NCBI RefSeq assembly: GCF_000478275.1
Contig: NZ_ASJB01000042.1
Location: forward strand, 186,001 to 250,000
DNA length: 64,000 bases
From: Amycolatopsis orientalis DSM 40040 = KCTC 9412
GTDB taxonomy: Bacteria; Actinomycetota; Actinomycetes; Mycobacteriales; Pseudonocardiaceae
Direction of reading: 5' to 3'
The position numbers were made by a program, and so were the translations under genes. Under the pieces are notes generated by a model. The model made no database searches. It worked only from the letters and a program-made list of their open reading frames with translations, and was not told where the DNA came from. Shown piece after piece: positions 48,936-55,281 of the stretch (its first letter is position 1; every line of letters begins with the position of its first letter).

Positions 48936-48961
48936 GTTTATCCGGCGAATCGATCGGGGTA
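48936..48961 (+). promoter_or_regulatory. Stress-sigma type promoter for 48988 gene
   Basis: GTTT 48936-48939, 17-bp spacer, GGGTA 48957-48961 (spacer one base longer than usual). It is back-to-back with the LLM promoter. Confidence 0.5.
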
Positions 48962-48987
48962 CCTGACCCGGGAAGAGAGGAGCAGCC

Positions 48988-49320
48988 ATGCCTCAGCAGA
49001 GTTGGAGCGACAAACGAGAACGTCAGTACGAACACATCAAGGAATCGGCGAAGGACCGCGGCGCGAGCACCGACCGGGCCGAGGAGATCGCCGCGCGCAC
49101 GGTCAACAAGAACCGCGCGCAGGCGGGCGAGGCGCGCGAGGCGAGCCGCACCTCCGTGCAGGACATGTCACCTCAGCGGCGGGGTGGCAAACGCTCGGGG
49201 AAGCGGCTGGGCCCGAACGGCCCGACCAAGGATCAGCTGTACAACGAAGCGAAGAAACGCAACGTCAAGGGTCGCTCGAAGATGTCCAAAAAGGACCTTC
49301 AGCAGGCCCTTGGCCGTTGA
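48988..49320 (+). CDS. Small basic protein (plasmid stabilization-like)
   Basis: A 110-residue highly charged protein, MPQQSWSDKRERQYEHIKES with AEEIAARTVNKNRAQAGEA and a C-terminal Rho-N-like helix pair (GRSKMSKKDLQQALGR). Members are labelled plasmid stabilization protein, but a nucleic-acid-binding stress role is more likely. GGAAGAGAGGAG precedes the ATG. Confidence 0.75.
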   Translation: MPQQSWSDKRERQYEHIKESAKDRGASTDRAEEIAARTVNKNRAQAGEAREASRTSVQDMSPQRRGGKRSGKRLGPNGPTKDQLYNEAKKRNVKGRSKMSKKDLQQALGR

Positions 49321-49350
49321 TCACGCGTCCCGCGGCGGGCTCCCTCCGCG

Positions 49351-49376
49351 GTTGTCCCACGGCGACGGACGGATAG
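49351..49376 (+). promoter_or_regulatory. Candidate stress-type promoter for anti-sigma gene
   Basis: GTTG 49351-49354, 16-bp spacer, GGATAG 49371-49376; the ATG follows after 8 nt. One base off the consensus; suggests that the sigma factor drives its own operon. Confidence 0.4.
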
Positions 49377-49384
49377 GTTTCGGA

Positions 49385-49837
49385 ATGGATGCACATGGAC
49401 GGGGCGGTCTCACCCCCCAAACCCGGCCACCGTCGGACGGTATGTTCGACCGGGTCGAACTCCGCCTGCCCGCCGAGGCGGAACAGATTCCCCTCGTCCG
49501 CACGCTCACCCATGGGGTGGTGTCCCGTGCGGACTTCGGCTTGGACGCCATTTCAGACGCGAAGATGGCCGTCGACGAAGCCTGTTCCCAACTCGTCCAG
49601 CCCGCGGAACTGGGAGCCGTGCTGTGCTGTGTGTTTCACGAGATTCCCGAGGGCATCGCCGTCTCGATCTCCACGCGGACGACGAAGCCCTATCTGCCGA
49701 GCGAAACGACGTTCGGCTGGCATGTCCTGACGACCTTGACGCATTCGGTGACGGCGCACTGCGCGCCGATCCCCGGCGAAACAGGGGGTACGACGACGAT
49801 CGACCTCGTCCTGGCCCCGGGAACGAGCGACGGGTGA
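49385..49837 (+). CDS. RsbW-like anti-sigma factor (ATP-binding)
   Basis: A 150-residue GHKL-type anti-sigma factor related to RsbW/UsfX: RVELRLPAEAEQIPLVRTLTHG at the N-terminus, then AKMAVDEACSQLVQPAE where the N-box asparagine is Gln, as in other actinobacterial SigF partners. FGWHVLTTLTHSVTAHC is the end of the ATP lid. It sequesters the sigma factor encoded downstream, with which it overlaps by GTGA. ATG 49385 is taken; ATG 49442 would give the bare domain. Confidence 0.82.
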   Translation: MDAHGRGGLTPQTRPPSDGMFDRVELRLPAEAEQIPLVRTLTHGVVSRADFGLDAISDAKMAVDEACSQLVQPAELGAVLCCVFHEIPEGIAVSISTRTTKPYLPSETTFGWHVLTTLTHSVTAHCAPIPGETGGTTTIDLVLAPGTSDG

Positions 49838-50622
49838 GCGGGGAGCGCAAAACACTCGCCCGGCAAGCGGACGACTACGCCCATTGCGAACCCCTCTTCG
49901 AAGAGCTGGCCGCCTTGCCGGAGGACTCTCCGCGCCGCCGGGAACTGCGCGCCCGGCTGGTCACGGAGCTACTGCCGCTCGCCGAGCACATCGCGACCAG
50001 GTTCTCCGGCCGGGGCGAGCCCCGCGAGGATCTGGTGCAGGTGGCGCGAATCGGCCTGATCAACGCAGTCGACCGCTTCGACCCCGGCCGCGGCCACGAT
50101 TTCCTCTCCTTCGCCGTACCCACGGTCATGGGCGAGGTGCGGCGGCACTTCCGCGACACCGGCTGGTCGGTCCGGGTACCGAGGCGGCTCAAGGAACTCC
50201 ACGTTTCGCTCAGCCAGGGCACGGCCGCGCTGTCCCAGAGCCTCGGCCGCGCGCCGACGCCGACCGAACTCGCCGAGTACCTCGGGCTCGAAGTCAACGA
50301 GGTGCGTGAAGGGTTGCTCGCCGGCCAGGCGTACCAGACGTTGTCGGTGGACAAGCCGGTCCACGACGACGCCACCGAAGCCCTCTCCCTCGCCGACACG
50401 ATCGGCGAAGAGGATCACGACATGGCGTTGGTGGAGACCCATGAGGCGCTGCAACCGTTGCTGCGGGAACTCCCGAAACGGGAACGCGCGATCCTCGTGA
50501 TGCGGTTCTTCGGGGGCTACACCCAGACGCAGATCGCGGAGAAGGTCGGCATCTCGCAGATGCACGTTTCGCGGCTGCTTTCCCAGACGCTGGACCAGTT
50601 GCGGGGCAAGCTCTCGGAATGA
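49834..50622 (+). CDS. SigB/SigF/SigG family sigma factor
   Basis: A 262-residue sigma-70 group 3 factor. Region 2 reads REDLVQVARIGLINAVDRFDPGRGHDF with SFAVPTVMGEVRRHFRD; region 3 has SQGTAALSQSLGRAPTPTELAEYLG; region 4 ends in YTQTQIAEKVGISQMHVSRLL, the helix-turn-helix for -35 recognition. It begins with a GTG overlapping the anti-sigma stop. The GNNT-N15/16-GGGTA elements found before many genes in the window fit this factor's family. Confidence 0.93.
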   Translation: MSGERKTLARQADDYAHCEPLFEELAALPEDSPRRRELRARLVTELLPLAEHIATRFSGRGEPREDLVQVARIGLINAVDRFDPGRGHDFLSFAVPTVMGEVRRHFRDTGWSVRVPRRLKELHVSLSQGTAALSQSLGRAPTPTELAEYLGLEVNEVREGLLAGQAYQTLSVDKPVHDDATEALSLADTIGEEDHDMALVETHEALQPLLRELPKRERAILVMRFFGGYTQTQIAEKVGISQMHVSRLLSQTLDQLRGKLSE

Positions 50623-50634
50623 GCCCCACACAGA

Positions 50635-50680
50635 CTCGTGAGTGGTATTGACGGTTCTAACCGTCAATACCACTCACGAG
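50635..50680. repeat. 46-bp palindrome (PAL family, TATTGA variant)
   Basis: As the 7635 copy but with TATTGACGG in the left arm and the matching CCGTCAATA in the right: a paired, compensatory change. Lies 12 bp after the sigma factor stop. Confidence 0.85.
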
Positions 50681-50759
50681 CCTGAACCGACCCTGCCCCT
50701 TCGCCCCCATGCCCCGTATGAGGTCCGTGAAGCGATCCACCGGTAATGGTGGGTTGGGA

Positions 50760-50809
50760 TGGTCGTGAGTGGTAAGTGTCGTTAGAACGACACTTACCAC
50801 TCACGACCA
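50760..50809. repeat. 50-bp palindrome (PAL family, AAGTGTCG variant)
   Basis: Arms start TGGTCGTGAGTGGTAAGTGT and pair perfectly around an AG centre; the inner part differs from other copies in both arms. Confidence 0.85.
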
Positions 50810-50865
50810 GCGGCTCTGCGACTTGCCGGGACCCTGCTCTCCAGGTAGGGAATGAGCCCCAAAGA

Positions 50866-50911
50866 CTCGTGAGTGGTAATGACGGTTCTAACCGTCATTA
50901 CCACTCACGAG
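50866..50911. repeat. 46-bp palindrome (PAL family)
   Basis: Identical in arms to the 7635 copy; ends 13 bp before the DUF3140 stop. The 302-bp gap between sigma factor and DUF3140 genes holds three such palindromes and no gene. Confidence 0.85.
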
Positions 50912-50924
50912 GGGTTGGGCACTG

Positions 50925-51254
50925 TCAGACGGGTTTCAGCGGGTCGTGCCCCAGCGACATCAGCCTGTGCCGCCAGTGCGCCTCACCCGCGACCGGTTCC
51001 AGGTCGTCTCGCCGCTGGTCCTCGACCCGCCGGACGACCGAGCGCATCACCCGCTCGTCCTCGGCGGTGAGGTCGGTCCTGCGCTTGCCGAGGATGCTGA
51101 GCACATGCCGTCCGGTCGGCGTTCCCGCCTGGTCCGGCAGCGCTTCGTCCTCGTCGTCGGCCGACCGCGTGCGCAGCCAGTCGGCCAGTTCCCGCGAGGT
51201 CATGTTGACCACGCGATGGAACTCGTCCCACAGTTCGTCTTCGATCTCGTGCAC
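50925..51254 (-). CDS. DUF3140 protein
   Basis: A 109-residue helical protein of the DUF3140 family (WDEFHRVVNMTSRELADWLRT, GRHVLSILGKRRTDLTAEDERVM, WRHRLMSLGHDP). The GTG at 51254 has GGAGG 8 nt upstream. It follows the membrane gene at 51285 by 30 bp and is probably co-transcribed with it. Confidence 0.8.
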   Translation of the reverse strand: MHEIEDELWDEFHRVVNMTSRELADWLRTRSADDEDEALPDQAGTPTGRHVLSILGKRRTDLTAEDERVMRSVVRRVEDQRRDDLEPVAGEAHWRHRLMSLGHDPLKPV

Positions 51255-51284
51255 GGCGAAACCTCCTGCCAGCACTCGACTTTC

Positions 51285-51749
51285 CTACGGCGTCGTGTAC
51301 GGCGCGTGCTGCTCGATCGACGGGCTCGCGGTCGGGAATCGTCCTTCCTGACCGGGAACCGGGGTCACCGTGGTGCCCTGCTGTTCGGGCTCGACACGCT
51401 GCCGCGGGCGGTTGATCACCGCTTCGGCCTCCTGCTCACCACGGATCCGCGAGAGCACGCTGAGCGTGATCGCGTGGGCGATGGCCAGCACCAGCAACAG
51501 AACACCCAGCCTGCCCACCACACCCGGCAGGTCACTGCCGCCGATGTCGACGGTCGACAGCAAGGCCAGCACGCCCAGCGTCGCGAGGTGGAACAACACC
51601 GTGACGAGCCAGGTCATGGACGCCCCGGCGGCCGGATCGCCGTGGGAACCTCGCAGGTAGCGCTTACCGCTCTGGTAGATGATCAGGCCGTCGAGCATGA
51701 CCAGTGCCACCCCGATGACGAGGAAGGCTACGTACGCGTTGGTAGTCAT
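51285..51749 (-). CDS. Small membrane protein, stress operon
   Basis: A 154-residue protein with three hydrophobic helices (AYVAFLVIGVALVMLDGLIIY, WLVTVLFHLATLGVLALL, LGVLLLVLAIAHAITLSVL) and a soluble proline-rich tail. Family unknown to me. A GTTT-N16-GGGTAC promoter lies at 51789-51814. Confidence 0.72.
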   Translation of the reverse strand: MTTNAYVAFLVIGVALVMLDGLIIYQSGKRYLRGSHGDPAAGASMTWLVTVLFHLATLGVLALLSTVDIGGSDLPGVVGRLGVLLLVLAIAHAITLSVLSRIRGEQEAEAVINRPRQRVEPEQQGTTVTPVPGQEGRFPTASPSIEQHAPYTTP

Positions 51750-51788
51750 GCCGGGACGCTCCCTTCGTTAAGGACCTCACCCACTGAA

Positions 51789-51814
51789 GTACCCGGGACC
51801 TTCGCCTGGAAAAC
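51789..51814 (-). promoter_or_regulatory. Stress-sigma type promoter overlapping a hairpin
   Basis: Minus strand GTTT (51814-51811), 16-bp spacer, GGGTAC (51794-51789), 40 nt before the ATG. It overlaps the left arm of the terminator hairpin 51792-51840. Confidence 0.6.
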
Positions 51815-51840
51815 GCCGCTTTCCAGGCGAAGGTCCCGGG
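51792..51840 (-). terminator. Terminator hairpin after SRPBCC gene
   Basis: 21-bp perfect arms, starting CCCGGGACCTTCGCCTGG, with a 7-nt loop, 6 bp past the SRPBCC stop. Confidence 0.75.
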
Positions 51841-51846
51841 AACGGG

Positions 51847-52308
51847 TCAGCTGCCGGGGCGGTCGACGTCGCCGCGCCACGCGCCGGACTCGTGACCGCG
51901 GCTCTCGATGAACTCCTTGAACCGCTTCAGGTCGCCCTTGACCCGGCGATCGAGGACACCGAGTTTGTCGGCGACGTTCTCGGCGAAGCCCTCGGGGTCG
52001 ATCTCCATCTGCGCCGTGACCCGGGTCTTGTTGTCGTCAAGGCGATGGAAGGTGATGACGCCCGCGTGGTCGGGACCGGAGTCCGAGGTCCACGCGACGC
52101 GCTCGTCGGGATGTTGTTCGGTGATGGTCGCGTCGAATTCCCGGCTCACACCACCGAATTTGGTCACCCAGTGGGTGTGGGTCGCGTCGATTTGACGGAT
52201 CTCCTCGACGCCCTCCATGAACTTCGGGAAGGACTCGAACTGCGTCCATTGGTTGTACGCGGTCTTGACCGGTACTTCGACGTCCACCATTTCGGTGATC
52301 GTGCTCAT
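51847..52308 (-). CDS. SRPBCC family protein (cyclase/dehydrase-like)
   Basis: A 153-residue START-like fold: TEMVDVEVPVKTAYNQWTQFESFPKFMEGVEEI, KFGGVSREFDATI, RVAWTSDSGPDHAG, TRVTAQMEIDPEGFAENVADKLG. Stress-linked members bind lipids or polyketides. A GTTT-N16-GGGTAG promoter lies at 52355-52380. Confidence 0.88.
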   Translation of the reverse strand: MSTITEMVDVEVPVKTAYNQWTQFESFPKFMEGVEEIRQIDATHTHWVTKFGGVSREFDATITEQHPDERVAWTSDSGPDHAGVITFHRLDDNKTRVTAQMEIDPEGFAENVADKLGVLDRRVKGDLKRFKEFIESRGHESGAWRGDVDRPGS

Positions 52309-52354
52309 GCATCCTCCTGTCGGTTGGGTGCTTTTCGAGCCGGCACTCTTTCGG

Positions 52355-52380
52355 CTACCCGGTGCCCGGGAGGCCGAAAC
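52355..52380 (-). promoter_or_regulatory. Stress-sigma type promoter for SRPBCC gene
   Basis: Minus strand GTTT (52380-52377), 16-bp spacer, GGGTAG (52360-52355). Confidence 0.55.
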
Positions 52381-52387
52381 TCGCGGT

Positions 52388-52413
52388 GATTGACCGCCCG
52401 TACTCCCGGGTAC
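52388..52413 (+). promoter_or_regulatory. Stress-sigma type promoter for holin-DUF3618 operon
   Basis: GATT 52388-52391, 16-bp spacer, GGGTAC 52408-52413, 33 nt before the ATG. Confidence 0.5.
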
Positions 52414-52445
52414 CCGGCGAGCAGAACGCTCCGAGGAGGTGCTCC

Positions 52446-52859
52446 ATGATCGAACAAACCCACCGGAAGCCGCCGTCAGACAAGTCGGTCGGCGAATTGG
52501 TCTCCGACCTGAGCGACGAGGTCAAGCACTTGGTGCGCGACGAGATGCGGCTGGCCGTATTCGAGTTGCAGGGCAAGGGAAAGCGGATGGGCGTCGGCGC
52601 CGGGCTGTTCGGCGCGGCCGGGATCTTCGCCCTGTTCGGCCTCGCGACCCTGATCGCCGCGGTGGTACTGGCACTCGCGCTGGTGATGCCCGCGTGGCTG
52701 GCGGCCGTGGTGACCGGCGCGGCGCTGCTGCTGATCGGCGGGCTTTCGGCCGTCATCGGCCGCAAGGAGGTCGCGAGCGCGACCCCGCCGGTGCCGGAAG
52801 AGGCCATCGAAGGCGTCCGCAAGGATGTCGACACCGTCAAGCAGGGAGTGCGCTCATGA
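52446..52859 (+). CDS. Phage holin family (DUF1469/YqjE-like) membrane protein
   Basis: A 137-residue protein: soluble helical N-terminus (SVGELVSDLSDEVKHLVRDE), two hydrophobic helices (LFGAAGIFALFGLATLIAAV, VVTGAALLLIGGLSAVIG) and a charged tail. Despite the family name it is an envelope-stress protein usually found with DUF3618 and DUF4235, as here. GGAGGTGC precedes the ATG. Confidence 0.85.
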   Translation: MIEQTHRKPPSDKSVGELVSDLSDEVKHLVRDEMRLAVFELQGKGKRMGVGAGLFGAAGIFALFGLATLIAAVVLALALVMPAWLAAVVTGAALLLIGGLSAVIGRKEVASATPPVPEEAIEGVRKDVDTVKQGVRS

Positions 52860-53161
52860 GTGATTTCCCCAAGAACGCCGAAGAAGCCCGCGCCGATCGC
52901 GACGTGACCCGCGAGGAACTCACCGAGACCCTCGACGCATTGGGCCAGAAACTCGACGTGAAGGCCCGGGTCAACGACAACCTGGACGCCAAGGTCGACC
53001 AGGCCGGCGAAAAGATCGCCGAAAAGATTTCGGAGCCCGCCGCGGAAAAGTTCCGTCAGGGCACCGAAGTCGTCCGCGCCAACCCCCTGCCGGTCTTCGC
53101 CGGGATCCTCGCGCTGCTCGTGACGATCCGCCTGATCATGCGAAAGAGGTCTTCTTCGTGA
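52856..53161 (+). CDS. DUF3618 protein
   Basis: A 101-residue protein, AEEARADRDVTREELTETLDALGQKLDVKARV and a C-terminal membrane helix (LPVFAGILALLVTIRLIMRK). It overlaps its neighbours on both sides (ATGA, GTGA). Confidence 0.85.
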   Translation: MSDFPKNAEEARADRDVTREELTETLDALGQKLDVKARVNDNLDAKVDQAGEKIAEKISEPAAEKFRQGTEVVRANPLPVFAGILALLVTIRLIMRKRSSS

Positions 53162-53424
53162 ACAAGGTCCTCTACAAACCGATGAACATGGTCATCAGCG
53201 CCCTCGGCGGGATCCTCGCCGGCGCCGCGTTCAAGCAGATCTGGAAACGCGTCAGCGGTGACGAGGACGCGCCGGACGCCATGGACCGGGACTTCACCTG
53301 GACCCAGGTGATCGTCGCGGCCGCCGCGCAGGGCGCGATCTTCGGCGCGGTGAAGGCGGCCACGGAACGAGCGGGCGCGGTCGGCTATCGCAAGGCGACC
53401 GGCGACTGGCCCACCAAGGACTGA
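53158..53424 (+). CDS. DUF4235 membrane protein
   Basis: An 88-residue protein with two hydrophobic stretches (MVISALGGILAGAAFKQIWK, VIVAAAAQGAIFGAVKAATE), the DUF4235 pattern. Part of the holin-like/DUF3618 operon, GTG start. Confidence 0.83.
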   Translation: MNKVLYKPMNMVISALGGILAGAAFKQIWKRVSGDEDAPDAMDRDFTWTQVIVAAAAQGAIFGAVKAATERAGAVGYRKATGDWPTKD

Positions 53425-53439
53425 CCCGGAAGGGTGACG

Positions 53440-54735
53440 ATGCGCGTAGTGATCATCGGCGGCGGCTTCGCCGGCTACAACGCCGCCAAGACCCTGCTCA
53501 AATCGGTAGATGACGACACTGAGATCGTCGTGCTGAACCCGACCGACTACTTCCTCTATCTTCCCTTGCTGCCCGAGGTCGCCGCCGGGATCCTCGAACC
53601 CCGGCGCATCTCGGTGTCCATCCCGGGGACCCTGCGCGGTGTGCGGCTGGTGCTCGGCACCGCGACGTCGGTCGACTTCGACGGCCGCAGCGTGAGCTAT
53701 ACCGACCCCGAAGACCGCGACTGCCGAATCGGATACGACAGGCTCGTGCTGGCCGTGGGCAGTGTCAACAAACTGCTGCCGATCCCCGGCGTATGCGAGT
53801 ACGCCCACGGCTTCCGTGGCCTTCCCGAGGCGCTCTACCTCCGGGACCACGTCACCCGGCAGATAGAACTCGCCGCGTCCGCGACGGATCCGGCCGAACG
53901 CGACGCGCGGTGCACGTTCGTCGTCGTCGGCGCCGGGTACACCGGGACCGAGGTCGCCGCGCAAGGTCCGGCGTTCACCGCCGCGCTCGCCGCGCGGCAT
54001 CCCGAACTCGAAGGCCAGAAGATCCAGTGGCTGCTGCTGGACGTGGCCGACCGCGTCCTGCCGGAACTCGACCCGCGCCTGGGCGCCACCGCCGACGAGG
54101 TGCTGCGGTCACGCGGCGTCGAGGTGCTGATGAAGACGTCGGTCGACAACGCCGGCGACAAGGGCGTGGAACTGACCTCCGGCGAATCCGTGCCGACGCA
54201 CACCCTCGTCTGGTGTGTCGGGGTGCGGCCGGATCCGCTGGTCGAGGACCTGGGTCTCAAGACGGCCAAGGGCAGGCTCGTCGTCACGGCGCAGCTGAAC
54301 GTCCCCGGGCGCCGGGACGTCTACGCGTGCGGCGACGCGGCCGCCGTCCCGGATCTGACGCGGCCGGGCGAGTACACGCCGATGACGGCCCAGCACGCCG
54401 AGCGGCAGGGAAAACTGGCCGGACGGAACGTGGCCGCGTCACTCGGGCATGGCTCGCACGGTACCTACCGGCACAACGATCTCGGCTTCGTCGTCGACCT
54501 CGGCGCCCATCAGGCCGCGGCGAATCCCTTGCACATCCCCCTTTCCGGGCTCGCCGCCAAGGCGGTCACGCGCGGCTACCATCTGCTGGCCATGCCGGGC
54601 AACCGGCTGCGGACCGCCACCGACTGGGCGCTGGAAGCGGTGGGCAAACGCCAAACCGTCCAATTAGGACTTGTCCGGTCAGGCTCAGTGCCATTGGACA
54701 CCGATTCCCCGGAGCTTCCCCGTACCAGGTGTTAG
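53440..54735 (+). CDS. NADH dehydrogenase type II-like flavoprotein
   Basis: A 431-residue pyridine nucleotide-disulphide oxidoreductase of the NDH-2 type: MRVVIIGGGFAGYNAAKTL binds FAD, VVGAGYTGTEVAA binds NADH, and YACGDAAAVPDL is the second FAD loop. It passes electrons from NADH to quinone without proton pumping. It has GGAAGGGTG upstream and is the last enzyme of the envelope-stress operon, suggesting redox relief under stress. Confidence 0.88.
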   Translation: MRVVIIGGGFAGYNAAKTLLKSVDDDTEIVVLNPTDYFLYLPLLPEVAAGILEPRRISVSIPGTLRGVRLVLGTATSVDFDGRSVSYTDPEDRDCRIGYDRLVLAVGSVNKLLPIPGVCEYAHGFRGLPEALYLRDHVTRQIELAASATDPAERDARCTFVVVGAGYTGTEVAAQGPAFTAALAARHPELEGQKIQWLLLDVADRVLPELDPRLGATADEVLRSRGVEVLMKTSVDNAGDKGVELTSGESVPTHTLVWCVGVRPDPLVEDLGLKTAKGRLVVTAQLNVPGRRDVYACGDAAAVPDLTRPGEYTPMTAQHAERQGKLAGRNVAASLGHGSHGTYRHNDLGFVVDLGAHQAAANPLHIPLSGLAAKAVTRGYHLLAMPGNRLRTATDWALEAVGKRQTVQLGLVRSGSVPLDTDSPELPRTRC

Positions 54736-54748
54736 AAGAAAGGTGACC

Positions 54749-55252
54749 ATGTCCGGCGAATCCGATTCCGTCCGGGCCGAGGGACCCTCGGTCGTCACCG
54801 ATGGCGGGAACGAGGCGGCGAAACTCGTCGTCCTCGATCCCGCGGGCGAAGGCAAGCACGGTGAACTCCCGGCGACCTGGCGGCCGCTCACGGCCCAGCG
54901 TCAGGTCATCTGGTGCCGTCTGCCGGTGGACGGCGCGTTGACCCAGGCCGAGGACGTGGTCGGCGACGCGGAACCCGGTGGCCCGCCGATCGACCTCGTG
55001 GCGAGCGGGGAGGCCGCCGCGGACGCGCTGCGGCTGGCCGAACGGCATCCGGGCGCGGTCGGCCACGTCCTGCTGGTCGATCCCGTACCGGACGAGAACT
55101 CCGAGCAGGCCGAGCGGGTGCGGTCGGCGGGGACCGAGGTCGAAGTGCTTCCCCACAGCACCGGCGAACCGTTCAACCGGATCCCGCCGCCACTGCCGCT
55201 CGGGCATCCGGACGTCGTCGCCGGGATCACCAAGATCCTCGAGGACGTTTAG
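54749..55252 (+). CDS. Hypothetical protein
   Basis: A 167-residue soluble protein. PPIDLVASGEAAADALRLAERHPGAVGHVLLVDPVP looks like the remains of an alpha/beta-hydrolase-like central segment, but a nucleophile elbow is not clear. It follows the NDH-2-like gene by 13 bp and precedes the ThDP enzyme. Confidence 0.6.
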   Translation: MSGESDSVRAEGPSVVTDGGNEAAKLVVLDPAGEGKHGELPATWRPLTAQRQVIWCRLPVDGALTQAEDVVGDAEPGGPPIDLVASGEAAADALRLAERHPGAVGHVLLVDPVPDENSEQAERVRSAGTEVEVLPHSTGEPFNRIPPPLPLGHPDVVAGITKILEDV

Positions 55253-55272
55253 CCGCCGGAGGGCGGCGGTAT
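55247..55272 (+). promoter_or_regulatory. Stress-sigma type promoter for ThDP oxidase
   Basis: GTTT 55247-55250, 16-bp spacer, CGGTAT 55267-55272; ATG after 9 nt with no ribosome site. The -35 box overlaps the upstream stop codon. Confidence 0.5.
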
Positions 55273-55281
55273 CCGGCGCCC

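Noticed and set aside
48988-49320. Plasmid stabilization protein as a sign of plasmid origin
   Set aside because: A chromosomal small basic protein with a stress promoter; no replication or partition genes.
50635-50911. Three repeats in 280 bp as a possible CRISPR array
   Set aside because: The units are self-palindromes with different inner sequence and irregular spacing, there are no spacers of even length, and no cas genes are near.
52446-52859. Phage holin family protein as a sign of a prophage
   Set aside because: The family name is misleading; the gene sits with DUF3618 and DUF4235 in a stress operon and no other phage genes are seen.
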